From Acidimicrobiia bacterium (GTDB taxonomy: Bacteria > Actinomycetota > Acidimicrobiia > Spongiisociales > ZC4RG35), in assembly GCA_028285585.1 (NCBI GenBank), contig JANQOU010000006.1, positions 496,001 to 560,000 on the forward strand: a stretch of DNA of 64,000 nucleotides, given 5' to 3'. Of the stretch, positions 18,663 to 27,390 are shown piece after piece; within the stretch, counting starts at the first letter, position 1, and every line of letters begins with the position of its first letter. The notes under the pieces were generated by a model. It was not told the DNA's origin and did no database searches. It saw only the letters and a program-made list of their open reading frames with translations. The translations under genes and the position numbers were made by a program.

Positions 18663-19468
18663 TGCAGAACATCGCCTACGCCTTCGGTGATGGCTTCGCC
18701 ATCACCAAACGCAACGTCATCAAGATCGTCCGTGTGCCGGAGATCCTGTTTGCGGTGCTGATCACACCTCTGGTCTTCGTGGTGCTGTTCGCCTACGTGT
18801 TCGGCAGCTCGATCGAGATCCCAGGAGGGTCGTATCGGGAGTTCCTGATCGGCGGCACGTTTGCGCTGACCCTCGTCTTCGGCGCGGTCTTCACCGGAGC
18901 CGGGCTGGCGGAGGACATGCAGAAAGGGATCATCGACCGGTTCCGCTCCCTGCCGATGTCACGGTCGGCTGTGGTGTTCGGGAGGACCGCAAGCGACGTG
19001 ATCTACAACATCCTCTCGCTGGTGGTGATGGCCGGGGCCGGCTTGCTGGTGGGCTGGAGGATCAACAACGGGATCGGCAGCGCGCTGGTCGGGTTCGGCT
19101 TGCTTCTGCTGTTCGCTTACGCGATGTCGTGGGTGATGGCGTATGTCGGACTGATGGTTCCCAGCCCGGAGGTGGTTAACAACGCCTCCTTCCTGGTCAT
19201 TTTCCCGATGACGTTTGTCGCCAACACCTTCGTGCCGGCCGAGAACCTGCCTGGCCCGTTGAAGACCTTCGCCGAGTGGAACCCGGTCTCGGCCATGACC
19301 CAAGCGGCCCGCGAACTGTTCGGGAACATCCCACCCGGCTCCCCGGAACCTGCCGTCTGGCCACTCCAGAACGCCGAGATCTACACGCTGATCTGGATCG
19401 TGGCCCTCATCGGTGTCTTCGCACCGCTGGCCACACGCCAATACAAGAGAGCCAAGACCAAGACCTGA
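18662..19468 (+). CDS. ABC-2 type transporter permease (DrrB-like)
   Basis: The membrane half of the exporter, 268 residues with about six transmembrane helices. It carries the family pattern around residues 90-110 (LAEDMQKGIIDRFRSLPMSRSAVVFGR). Near the C-terminus, NTFVPAENLPGPLKTFAEWNPVS is typical of DrrB-type daunorubicin or drug exporters. The start overlaps the ATPase stop (TGATG). Export can work only if the split ATPase is still made or is replaced by another. Confidence 0.92.
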   Translation: MQNIAYAFGDGFAITKRNVIKIVRVPEILFAVLITPLVFVVLFAYVFGSSIEIPGGSYREFLIGGTFALTLVFGAVFTGAGLAEDMQKGIIDRFRSLPMSRSAVVFGRTASDVIYNILSLVVMAGAGLLVGWRINNGIGSALVGFGLLLLFAYAMSWVMAYVGLMVPSPEVVNNASFLVIFPMTFVANTFVPAENLPGPLKTFAEWNPVSAMTQAARELFGNIPPGSPEPAVWPLQNAEIYTLIWIVALIGVFAPLATRQYKRAKTKT

Positions 19469-19475
19469 GCCTGAT

Positions 19476-19498
19476 GGGGCAGAGGTGGCCTCTGCCCC
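19476..19498 (+). terminator. Hairpin after the ABC exporter operon
   Basis: GGGGCAGAGG pairs perfectly with CCTCTGCCCC around a TGG loop, starting 8 bp after the permease stop. There is no clear T-tract, but position and stem strength suggest a terminator. Confidence 0.65.
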
Positions 19499-19538
19499 GC
19501 TTGACTTCAACTGTGGTTGAGGTCGTAACTTGGTGGTG

Positions 19539-20348
19539 ATGACTTCTGTCAACCACCCCATCCGCATCGCCGTCCAGATCCACCCCCAGCACGCCGACTA
19601 CGCGGCCATCCGCGACGCCGTGGTTCGCGCCGAGGAGATGGGTGCCGACATCGTCTACAACTGGGACCACTTCTACCCGCTGTACGGGGACGCCGACGGC
19701 AAGCACTTCGAGGCGTGGACGATGCTCGGGGCTTGGGCGGAGCAGACCTCGACGATCGAGATCGGGTGCCTGGTCACCTGCAACTCGTATCGGAATCCCG
19801 ACCTCCTCGCCGACATGGCGCGGACCGTCGACCACATCAGCGGCGGCCGGCTGGTGTTTGGCATCGGCTCGGGCTGGTTCCAGCGTGACTACGACGAGTA
19901 CGGCTACGAGTTCGGCACCGCCGGGTCACGTCTCGATGCGCTGGGTGAGGCCCTTCCGAGGATCCGATCGAGGTGGGACCACCTGAATCCGCAGCCGACC
20001 CGGGAGATTCCCATCCTCATCGGTGGCACGGGACCGAAGAAGACGATGCGGCACATCGCCAATCACGCATCGGGCTGGCATGCCTTGTTCCCGGATCGAC
20101 CCGATCAGCTCACCCCGGCGATCGACGCTCTCGAGAAGTGGTGTGGCGAGATCGGCCGCGATCCGCACGACATCGAATGGGGTCTCGGCCTAGAGCCAGG
20201 AGGCGCCATCGACGTTCTCACCGAGCACGCCGAGACCTACGTGGAGATGGGGTTCACCCAGTACACCTTCGGTACCAACGGGCCCGACTACTCCCTGGCC
20301 GGTTTGGAAGATTGGCTCTCGTGGCGAGACCAACTGAACGGGTCCTGA
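19539..20348 (+). CDS. LLM-class F420-dependent oxidoreductase
   Basis: A luciferase-like monooxygenase-fold protein of the actinobacterial F420-dependent type, about 269 aa. Visible family features are IRIAVQIHPQHADYAAIRD at the N-terminus, YNWDHFYPLYG, the GCLVTCNSYRNPDLLADMARTVDHISGGRLVFGIGSGW block and EIPILIGGTGPKKTMRHIA. Substrates of these enzymes vary and cannot be read from sequence. I prefer the ATG at 19539; a TTG nine bases upstream is also possible. It is a single gene followed by tRNA-Ile. Confidence 0.9.
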   Translation: MTSVNHPIRIAVQIHPQHADYAAIRDAVVRAEEMGADIVYNWDHFYPLYGDADGKHFEAWTMLGAWAEQTSTIEIGCLVTCNSYRNPDLLADMARTVDHISGGRLVFGIGSGWFQRDYDEYGYEFGTAGSRLDALGEALPRIRSRWDHLNPQPTREIPILIGGTGPKKTMRHIANHASGWHALFPDRPDQLTPAIDALEKWCGEIGRDPHDIEWGLGLEPGGAIDVLTEHAETYVEMGFTQYTFGTNGPDYSLAGLEDWLSWRDQLNGS

Positions 20349-20404
20349 TAGAGATCCGACTTACACAACCGTCCACCCGCCCTCTAAACTCCGTCGTTCG
20401 TTTG

Positions 20405-20479
20405 GGGCCCATAGCTCAGCCCGGTTAGAGCGCATCCCTGATAAGGATGAGGTCCGTGGTTCAAGTCCACGTGGGCCCA
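20405..20479 (+). tRNA. tRNA-Ile (anticodon GAT)
   Basis: The acceptor stem is GGGCCCA with TGGGCCC and discriminator A. The D arm is AGCTCAGCCCGGTTAGAGCG. The anticodon loop is ATCCC-TGATAAG-GATGA, giving GAT (one weak pair). The T arm is CGTGG-TTCAAGT-CCACG. No CCA is encoded. A degraded integrase lies directly downstream and points at this tRNA, so it is the likely integration target. Confidence 0.95.
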
Positions 20480-20519
20480 CTTCCGAACTCCAACCGTGCT
20501 TGGGAGCTTTCACTGTCTG

Positions 20520-21660
20520 GTGGGTAGCTGGACGATGTCGGAACCGGAGCGAACCCCCAGCCGGGTTGCGCCAGGACTCGTCGAGGCGATCCGCGACAGC
20601 CTCGTCAAGGCCGTCGAAGGTATGACCGTAGGTGTCCAGCGTTGGCTTGATCGAGGCGTGGCCGAGTCTCTCCTGGATGACCCTTCGGGTGTTCTCCCTA
20701 AGCCATGAGAAGCGCTGCGTGCGTGTGACGAAGGTCGTGGAGCGTGCACGGCTCGCCGACTGAAGACTTCATGGCCGGGTTCCAGATTCTGCGCCGGAAG
20801 TTGGTGCGTCGGATCGGTTCGCCTTGTGGAGTAGTGGAGACGAGTCCCGACGTGTCAGGATACGTCGCAAGGTGTTGCACAATCCCCTCGACAAGGAAGC
20901 CCGGGATCGACACGGTTCGTAGAGAAGCGTTGGACTTCGGTGCCTTGAAGATGAACTCACCGCCCACTTCCGAGACGTTCTTGTCGACACGCACCGTCTT
21001 TCGTAGGGCGTCGAACCGGTCATTTCGGAGGACGCACAACTCGCCGAAGCGAAGACCCGAGTACGCGGCGATCAGGATCATCGCTCCGTAGAGCGGCTCA
21101 ACCTCCTCAGCGAGGAGCCTGATCTCAACGGAATCGAAGACCCGCATCTCCGACTTCTCAAGGCGCGGGAACTCCACGTTCCGACACCGCGTACATCAGA
21201 GCTGACGACAGGAGCTGGTAGGTCTTCCTTGTCGTCGCTGGTGCGAGGCCCTTGGCGTCGAGACTGGCCGCCCGCTGGGACACATTTCTGGCTGGATCTG
21301 CCCAATCGGAACGTTGCCCGGATCGGAGATGATGGTTGCGGATCGAGGCCTCTTCGCGCACGCCCGGGCCGAACTCAGGTTGGTTCTGTGGCCTGCCACT
21401 TCGTGAGCCAGTCGACGAGCTTTTGACTTGCCAAGACGCGGATCGGCGTACCTGCCCCAGAGCATATCGGATTCCAGGCTCGCGAGATAGCGCTCGGCGT
21501 CGACCTTGCGCGAGAATTCGTCGCTCGCTCGATGCCGGCACGCTCCAGCGATGAAGCGCAGATCGATCCTGGATGCTCAAAGGCGCAACCACGCCGGTGT
21601 CCTGGGGCGTTTCCCGACGCGCTGGCCCCGCTGAGCTAAAGGTCACTGAGGCCACCCCTA
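20520..21660 (-). pseudogene. Tyrosine recombinase (phage-type integrase), multiply frameshifted
   Basis: Pieces of one integrase are found in order but in changing frames. The arm-binding region has DAERYLASLESDMLWGRYADPRLG. The core-binding region has LDAKGLAPATTRKTYQLLSSALMYAVSERG. The catalytic domain has AAYSGLRFGEL (first Arg) and LHDLRHTHAALLMA (His-Arg-His). A final segment in yet another frame has VIQERLGHASIKPTLDTYGHTF with the nucleophilic Tyr. At least three shifts are needed, so the gene is dead. It ends close to tRNA-Ile, the classic place for a site-specific integrase. Confidence 0.85.
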
Positions 21661-21710
21661 TGTGGGACTATCGATGACGCGATCTTGTCACACCCCTTCC
21701 CTACCCTTGG

Positions 21711-22997
21711 GTGAACGGCACGCAATCAGGACAGACAATCGGCATGCAGCTGACAATCCCAGAACTCAGACAAGCTAGAAATCCGACGACCTTCGTCGAC
21801 AACATGCGGCTTCCAGTCCATCGGTGGTTCCGCTATTCAGCCGGGTTCTCAGCGGAATTCGTCCGCTCGCAACTTGAGGATGTCGACGAAGCAACCGTCC
21901 TTGATCCCTTTGCCGGATCGGCAACAACCCTCCTAGCGACACAGTTCGGCGGATGGGAGTCGATCGGCGTCGATCCCCATCCGTTTGTCTCCAGGGTTGC
22001 TGAGGCGAAGCTCTCCTGGACGGCTGATGTCTCCGAGTTCGAGAGCGCCTCTTCTCTGATCGCTTCGACGGCACGTCCCAAGGAGCTACCAGCTGAACTG
22101 CCATCGCTCTTAACCAAGGCATACCCTCGAGAGACCCTCAAGGAGTTGCTCGGTTTTTTGGCTGCGGTCGAGTCCGTTGATGCCAGTGAAGAAGTCCGAA
22201 GACTGCTCTGGCTCGCATTCGTTGCCATCGTCCGCCCGACGTCTCCGGTTGGAACAGCGCAGTGGCAGTACGTACTACCCAACCGCACCAAGGCGACATC
22301 GATGACTCCGGCCGACGCTTGGATGGTCCAGACGACCATGATGGCTGCTGACATGGCCGAGATGCAGGCGACTAGACGCGTTGTCCCACCTGCACGGTTT
22401 CTCGCGGAGGATGCACGGCTGGAAAGGCCCGAGATCCCGGACGCATGGGCGAGCCACGTGATCACATCACCCCCCTATGCGAACAACTACGACTACGCAG
22501 ATGCGACCCGGCTCGAACAGTCCGTCCTAGGAGAGGTGTCTGGGTGGTCCGACCTCAAGGAGATTCGGAAAGACCTCGTTCATGCATGTAGCCAACACAT
22601 GAGCGGGTATGACACTGATGAGGCATTGGCTCACAAGGCGCTAGACCCCATCCGCGACGAACTCCTGCCCCCCTACAGGAGGCTCTCAGAGTTGCGCCTC
22701 GAACGGGGCGGAAGAAAGGCGTACCACTCCATGATCGTCGCCTACTTCCTAGACCTCGCGCTCGTCTGGCAACAGCTGCGACGCGTCGTAGCCGAAGGCG
22801 GAACAGCCTGCTACGTGGTCGGGGACTCCGCTCCGTACGGGGTCCACATCCCAGTAGAAAGGTGGCTTGGAGCCCTCGCAGTGGATGCAGGATTCGCTGA
22901 TCCTCGATTCGAGAAGACCCGCGATCGAAACACAAAGTGGAAAAACCGGAAGCACAGAGTTCCACTCCACGAAGGCTATCTTTGGTTGAGGGGATGA
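21711..22997 (+). CDS. DNA modification methyltransferase (TSPPY type)
   Basis: A site-specific amino-methyltransferase (N4-cytosine or N6-adenine). SAM-binding motif I is D65-PFAGS-ATT and the catalytic motif IV is T252-SPPYANNY. A C-terminal segment AYFLDLALVWQQLRRVVAEGGTACYVVGDS is typical of these enzymes. The 428-aa protein starts at GTG, with an internal ATG at 21744 as alternative. The next gene starts two bases after the stop and looks like a nuclease, so this is probably a restriction-modification pair carried by the degraded island. Confidence 0.85.
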   Translation: MNGTQSGQTIGMQLTIPELRQARNPTTFVDNMRLPVHRWFRYSAGFSAEFVRSQLEDVDEATVLDPFAGSATTLLATQFGGWESIGVDPHPFVSRVAEAKLSWTADVSEFESASSLIASTARPKELPAELPSLLTKAYPRETLKELLGFLAAVESVDASEEVRRLLWLAFVAIVRPTSPVGTAQWQYVLPNRTKATSMTPADAWMVQTTMMAADMAEMQATRRVVPPARFLAEDARLERPEIPDAWASHVITSPPYANNYDYADATRLEQSVLGEVSGWSDLKEIRKDLVHACSQHMSGYDTDEALAHKALDPIRDELLPPYRRLSELRLERGGRKAYHSMIVAYFLDLALVWQQLRRVVAEGGTACYVVGDSAPYGVHIPVERWLGALAVDAGFADPRFEKTRDRNTKWKNRKHRVPLHEGYLWLRG

Positions 22998-22998
22998 C

Positions 22999-23859
22999 TT
23001 GGCCGAAGCACCAGGACATCGACTTGGGCAGATAATCGGCGACACCCTTGAGGCGTCGGTGGAACCGGTGCTTAGGGAGTTGGCCGAGGAACACGGGTTG
23101 TATCTGGATAAGCAAGGATATCGGCCCGTTCGGCGGGGAAAAAAGGTGACCTGGGTTGACGATCGTGGCAACAGCCACGATCTCGACTTCGTGCTTGAGC
23201 GTGGCGGAACTGATGAGAAGCTGGGCACGCCGGCCGCATTCATCGAGATTGCCTGGCGTAGATACACGAAGCATTCCAAGGCGAAAGCTCAGGAGATCCA
23301 AGGTGCAGTCGAGCCCATGCTGGCGAGGTTTGCGGAGGTTCGACCATTCGCCGGTGCGGTAGTCGCTGGGGTCTGGACCGGGAATGCTCTGACTCAGCTG
23401 GAAAGCTCGGGCTTCACACTCCTCAAGATCGAGTACGCCGAGATCATCGCCGCCTTCCGTAGCGCCGGAATCGACGTTGACTACGACGAATCGACAAGCG
23501 ACGGCCACCTGCAACTACAGGTCGATCGATTCGATCAGCTGACCGACGCTGAACGCGATGCCCTGAGTGCGACACTCAGAACTCTTGCGCCTGACGAGTA
23601 CGAACGCTTCATCGCTGACCTGAACTCTGCGATTGTCCGAACCATCACCCGAATCACGGTGCTCCCCCTCCACGGGACCGAACTCCAGTTCGGCACGGTA
23701 AGTGATGCCACGACTGCAATCGCTAGCTACGACAAGACTTCAGGCAACGGCGACTTTCAACGGATCGAAGTCGCTATTCGATTCAGCAACGGAGACAGCA
23801 TCGAGGCTTCGTTCCGAGATCGGACAGACGCCGTCGCCTTCCTTTGGACGTTCGACTAG
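22999..23859 (+). CDS. Putative restriction endonuclease paired with the methyltransferase
   Basis: A 286-residue protein with a PD-(D/E)xK-like core. D61-L-D63-FVLE is followed after about 20 residues by FIE83-IAWRRYTKHSKAKAQEIQ, a layout used by nuclease active sites. A central GAVVAGVWTGNALTQLESSGFTLLKIEY region and a C-terminal beta-rich part follow. It starts with TTG two bases after the methyltransferase stop, with GAGGGG as ribosome-binding site, so the two are coupled. Nuclease activity and recognition site are inference. The metal-binding motif is not canonical (E-I-A rather than E-x-K). Confidence 0.6.
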   Translation: MAEAPGHRLGQIIGDTLEASVEPVLRELAEEHGLYLDKQGYRPVRRGKKVTWVDDRGNSHDLDFVLERGGTDEKLGTPAAFIEIAWRRYTKHSKAKAQEIQGAVEPMLARFAEVRPFAGAVVAGVWTGNALTQLESSGFTLLKIEYAEIIAAFRSAGIDVDYDESTSDGHLQLQVDRFDQLTDAERDALSATLRTLAPDEYERFIADLNSAIVRTITRITVLPLHGTELQFGTVSDATTAIASYDKTSGNGDFQRIEVAIRFSNGDSIEASFRDRTDAVAFLWTFD

Positions 23860-23889
23860 CGGGCGCTAGCACGCTCGCCCCATCCCGGA

Positions 23890-24049
23890 TCAAAGCGATT
23901 TCGCGACGAGGCACTTGAAGACCTCGTGGCGGAGAAACCAGAACTTGCAGCCTCCCGGTTTGCATGCGCAGGAAGGAGTTCCTCACGCACCCACACTCGA
24001 ACGATCTGCTCATTCGTGCTCAAGAGTTCGGCAGCCGCTTGGTGTCCAT
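23890..24049 (-). pseudogene. Excisionase/MerR-like HTH remnant, frameshifted
   Basis: Read leftward: AAELLSTNEQIVRVWVREELLPAH, a helix-turn-helix of the excisionase/MerR type. A second frame then gives KPGGCKFWFLRHEVFKCLVAKSL and a stop, which is the usual C-terminal wing of such proteins. A likely ATG (MDT) lies upstream in a third frame. Two frameshifts break it. Next to the dead integrase, it is a plausible excisionase or element regulator. Confidence 0.6.
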
Positions 24050-24198
24050 GACGGCCGGTACTTCCGGATACCACCGGTCATAGTCGATCGTGCCTAGTCC
24101 TCTTCCGCGCGGCTGGGCGCATCTTCTGAACCTGACTGGCGGTTAGACAGGACCACCTCATCAACGAGCTGGCTGCGGGGGACCTCCTTGCCAATAAC

Positions 24199-24603
24199 GT
24201 GACCCCGTTTAGCTCGATATTCGAGATCGCTCGTTCACAACCGCTATCGACATCTGCGCTACAACTCGGAGGCAACATCCTTTTGCTGTTGCCATTGGGA
24301 TTCCTGTTGCCATTGCTCTTCGATCGGTTCGAGCGCCCTGGCGCTGTCGTCGTTGCTGGTCTGAGTGTTTCGTTGGGGATCGAGCTTGTGCAGGTCTTGA
24401 CCTCGTCCGTGCTCGGGTTCACCTACAAGGTCTTCGATGTGGACGACCTCATCTTGAACACGATTGGGGTGGTGGTTGGTTGGGTCCTGTGGAGGATCGT
24501 TGTGCTAGCACTCGGACCGACAGTCCTTAACTCCTTTCGGCTCTCGCGGACATATCGCCGTCGCGGTCACCGAACCGCAGACTCGGCAACCTTCGAAAGC
24601 TAG
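24199..24603 (+). CDS. VanZ-like membrane protein (short)
   Basis: A 134-residue protein with three or four hydrophobic segments. LGGNILLLLPLGFLLPLLF, SLGIELVQVLTSSVLGF and FDVDDLILNTIGVVVGW match the VanZ-like domain, a membrane family of unknown biochemical role linked to teicoplanin resistance in VanZ itself. It starts with GTG and is shorter than usual; the first transmembrane helix may be missing. An in-frame stop lies about 60 bases upstream, so the gene may be truncated at its 5' end. It lies within the decayed island. Confidence 0.75.
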   Translation: MTPFSSIFEIARSQPLSTSALQLGGNILLLLPLGFLLPLLFDRFERPGAVVVAGLSVSLGIELVQVLTSSVLGFTYKVFDVDDLILNTIGVVVGWVLWRIVVLALGPTVLNSFRLSRTYRRRGHRTADSATFES

Positions 24604-24799
24604 AAGGCTCCTCCGGTTAGACAGTGCAGCATGTCGGCGGGATGGCCGAACAGAGCGGAGAACCCCCATACCCTCGACGCAAGCCACCGTTCTCGAGGCA
24701 ACTCTGACCACGGCCAACGACAAATCTGACCGGCCTTCCCGCGAATAGGAACGGGTTTCTTCACAAATAGTCCCATGAAGCGAGGCTGAAGGAGAAGCG

Positions 24800-25144
24800 A
24801 TGTCGGTGTTGGCCCAAACCGGTGGAGACAGCTTGCTACGCCTGTTGGTATTTGGAGGAGCAGCACTCGGCGTTTTTGCCCTCATCTACGTCCTGCACCG
24901 TTTTCGGACGAAGAAGAACACCTTCAATATCACGTTCGCCCGCCTCTACGGCCTCTTGGTGCTGGCCATCCTCGCTACCGGACTGGCCTTCGCCGATATT
25001 AAGGGCGAGACACTGACAGCGGCCTTCACCCTGCTCGGAACCATCGCTGGCTATCTCGCTGGAGCCAGACCATCCGAAGCCGCGGTCAGACAAGAAGAGG
25101 ATTCGTCACCCATCAAGGGCTACCAGACCGAATCAGTTCTCTAG
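24800..25144 (+). CDS. Small two-helix membrane protein, unknown
   Basis: 114 residues, with an ATG preceded by GGAGAAG. The first hydrophobic segment is about 12-32 (LRLLVFGGAALGVFALIYVL), followed by a basic loop RFRTKKN. A second hydrophobic segment is about 47-67, and a third, weaker one carries TLLGTIAGYLAGARPSE. The tail is charged. I recognise no family. The clean ribosome-binding site and membrane pattern support a real gene. It stands alone in the accessory region. Confidence 0.65.
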   Translation: MSVLAQTGGDSLLRLLVFGGAALGVFALIYVLHRFRTKKNTFNITFARLYGLLVLAILATGLAFADIKGETLTAAFTLLGTIAGYLAGARPSEAAVRQEEDSSPIKGYQTESVL

Positions 25145-25196
25145 CGGCAGGACCCTGAGCCCTCGTTTTGACGGCACGGGGCTCGTTCCGCTGTAC

Positions 25197-25394
25197 TCAC
25201 TGCCACAAGACGCGCTCATCTAGAGCGGCTGAGGGACAGGCCCTGCGAAGCCGCGGCAACCGAGCTACCCACGGTGCCAATGCCTGATCGATGAGACAGC
25301 CAAAGGGCGGGTTCTCCCGTTCGCGGCGCTCAACCAAGAGCGCGTAAGACACAGCGAGCGAAAGGAGAACAAGGATGGAGTTGTCGATCCCCAT
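25197..25394 (-). CDS. Doubtful 65-aa ORF, possible C-terminal fragment of an acyltransferase-3 protein
   Basis: The stretch SILVLLSLAVSYALLVERRERE resembles the last helix of membrane acyltransferases (which end ...SYxLVERPFR), followed by an unconserved tail. There is no convincing ribosome-binding site, and the rest of such a protein is not found nearby. It may be a relic or chance. Confidence 0.25.
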   Translation of the reverse strand: MGIDNSILVLLSLAVSYALLVERRERENPPFGCLIDQALAPWVARLPRLRRACPSAALDERVLWQ

Positions 25395-25480
25395 CAGATT
25401 GGGGGCGCTGTGCGCCCCGACCCATCGATGTCCGATGTCATCCGGCTGAGCCGGAACTCTCGCCCAGATAACGACATCAC

Positions 25481-25498
25481 ACCGCTCATGAGAGCGGT
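25481..25498 (+). other. Hairpin just upstream of the osmC-like gene
   Basis: ACCGCTC and GAGCGGT (7 bp, loop ATGA) form a perfect stem about 20 bases before the OsmC-like start. Another small stem, TCCGGC-TGA-GCCGGA, lies at about 25440. They could affect mRNA stability or translation; nothing more can be said. Confidence 0.4.
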
Positions 25499-25518
25499 CC
25501 TCGAAAGGACATCAAACA

Positions 25519-26037
25519 ATGACCACTACAAGCCACACGCTGAACGACGTCGACCTAAACGCCGTAGGAGCTCTCGTCGAGGCCATCCAGAACGATCCCG
25601 GCAAAGCCGGCACCACCTGGAAGTCGACCGTGGAATGGCACGGAGGATTCCGCTCGGCGTCGCGTAGCCGCGATTTCGCACCGGCCGAATCCGATGAGCC
25701 CGTCGCACTCGGCGGTGAGGACACCGCACCGAACCCCGTCGAACAGCTCCTCGGGGCGCTGGGGAACTGCTTGGCGGTCGGCTACGCGGCCAACGCCACC
25801 GCTGCCGGCATCGAGTTGAAGGATCTGCGGATCGAGTTGGAAGGCGAGCTCGACCTGCACACGTTCCTCGGGCTCACAGACGGCAACGCCGGCTACGAGA
25901 CGATCCGGGCCAACGTTTCCATCGACTCCGACGCAGACTCTGAGACCCTTCAAAACCTGCACGAGAAGGTGATCTCCACCTCACCCGTAGGCCACACCCT
26001 CTCCAGAGCGGTGCCGGTCGAGGTAGCGCTCGCTTAG
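25519..26037 (+). CDS. OsmC-family protein
   Basis: A 172-residue member of the OsmC/Ohr fold. The first family cysteine is present in LGALGNCLAVGYAANATAAG, within the long central helix. At the place of the second (resolving) cysteine the sequence reads ISTSPVGHTL, so the two-cysteine peroxidase site is incomplete. This suggests a non-peroxidase subfamily member. An ATG with AAAGGAC upstream is the start. A strong terminator hairpin follows. Confidence 0.88.
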   Translation: MTTTSHTLNDVDLNAVGALVEAIQNDPGKAGTTWKSTVEWHGGFRSASRSRDFAPAESDEPVALGGEDTAPNPVEQLLGALGNCLAVGYAANATAAGIELKDLRIELEGELDLHTFLGLTDGNAGYETIRANVSIDSDADSETLQNLHEKVISTSPVGHTLSRAVPVEVALA

Positions 26038-26065
26038 AAGAAGCAGGTCTCGAGAGACCTTCCAA

Positions 26066-26114
26066 GCCTCGTGCCGGCCTCCAGCAAACGCTGAATCAGA
26101 GGCCGGCACGAGGC
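26066..26114. terminator. Bidirectional terminator hairpin between osmC-like gene and hisD
   Basis: GCCTCGTGCCGGCCTC pairs perfectly (16 bp) with GAGGCCGGCACGAGGC across a 17-base loop. It sits between the convergent OsmC-like gene and the end of the his operon, so it can stop transcription from both sides. Confidence 0.85.
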
Positions 26115-26142
26115 CTCACCACTCAAGGCGCTGAACAAGCTC

Positions 26143-27390
26143 TCAAGAATCCCGCACATCTACCGCGCGGGCGTGGGCTTCCAACCCTTCCAGGCGGGCG
26201 AACTCGACCACATCACCTGCGATCTGTGACGAATCCTCGATCCGCAGCCACGTCGGCGACTTCAAGAAGGTGAGCGGAGACAGCCCAGACTGAAAGCGGG
26301 CGGTTCCCCCGGTCGGCAGCACGTGGTTCGGGCCGATGCCGTAGTCACCATGAGCCTCAGTTGTCGCGTCGCCGATGAACAGCGACCCGAACGAGTTGAA
26401 CCGCTTTGCCTCCTCCTCGGCGTTGACAATGTGGAGGGAGAGATGCTCCGGTGCAAGCTGGTCACAAGCCTCGGCGGCTTCCTCGATGTCAGACGTCACC
26501 ACGCAAAACGCACTGTCAAGCGACCGACCAGCAGTATCCGCGGTCGGCAGATCTTCGAGCTGGTGTCCAAGTCCCTCATTGACCTGGTCAGGAAGGCTTG
26601 GGTCTGTGGTGACCAACCCGACACGTGCGTCGGGATCGTGCTCCGCCTGAGCCAGCAAATCGGCCGCGATCAACGTCGGATCCGCGGAGTGGTCGGCGAC
26701 AACAACGACTTCCGAAGGCCCAGCAAGACCGTCGATGCCGATCTCCCCATACAGGTGCTTCTTGGCCGCGGTGACCCATCGGTTGCCCGGGCCGACAACC
26801 ATGTCACAGGGAGAGCAACCAACCCCGAACGCCAGAGCGGCAATCGCCTGTGCTCCTCCGATCACCAACAGTTGGTCAGCCCCAGCGACATGGGCCGCGG
26901 CCAAGGTTGTCGGGTGGGGACGGGGGGAGGCCACGATGATCCTGTCGACACCCGCCACCCGGGCCGGGATCACGGTCATCAGCACCGAAGACGGCAGAGG
27001 GTGCCGCCCACCAGGTGCATAGGCACCAACTGTGCGCACTGGGACCAGCCGGTGTCCGGCCCAACCGCCATCGACCTGCATCTCCATCGTGGAGAGAGAG
27101 CTCTTCTGCATCTCCGCGAAAGCCCGGATTCGCTCTGCCGCCCGGCTCAGCACCTTTTGTGTCTCCGCGGACAGAGACTCGAAAGCTGTCGCCATCTCAT
27201 CCCGGCCTATGACAAAGGACTGGCCAGGAGACAAATCGCCGAATTGCTCGCCATACCTCCGCAGAGCCTTCTCGCCTCGCTGTCGGACGTCTTCGACGAT
27301 GGCGGCCGCTTCGGCGAGGGCGGATGAGTCGACCGGTGCTCGGCGCACCAGCGACATCTCATCCCAAGACATTGGCGTCAGATAGCTCAC
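26143..27390 (-). CDS. hisD: Histidinol dehydrogenase
   Basis: This enzyme catalyses the last two steps of histidine synthesis (histidinol to histidine, NAD-dependent). Recognisable stretches are VGPGNRWVTAAKKHLYG, GPSEVVVVAD, LLAQAEHDPDARVGLVT, the zinc/catalytic EHLSLHI and GPNHVLPTGGTARF. It is the last gene of the his operon and overlaps the hisA-I-E fusion by 4 bp. The 415-aa length is normal. A strong hairpin follows the gene. Confidence 0.95.
   Translation of the reverse strand: MSYLTPMSWDEMSLVRRAPVDSSALAEAAAIVEDVRQRGEKALRRYGEQFGDLSPGQSFVIGRDEMATAFESLSAETQKVLSRAAERIRAFAEMQKSSLSTMEMQVDGGWAGHRLVPVRTVGAYAPGGRHPLPSSVLMTVIPARVAGVDRIIVASPRPHPTTLAAAHVAGADQLLVIGGAQAIAALAFGVGCSPCDMVVGPGNRWVTAAKKHLYGEIGIDGLAGPSEVVVVADHSADPTLIAADLLAQAEHDPDARVGLVTTDPSLPDQVNEGLGHQLEDLPTADTAGRSLDSAFCVVTSDIEEAAEACDQLAPEHLSLHIVNAEEEAKRFNSFGSLFIGDATTEAHGDYGIGPNHVLPTGGTARFQSGLSPLTFLKSPTWLRIEDSSQIAGDVVEFARLEGLEAHARAVDVRDS

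Noticed and set aside
20480-26100. Search for a second copy of the tRNA-Ile 3' end as the right attachment site.
   Set aside because: I found no convincing duplicate by eye, so the right border of the island is left open.
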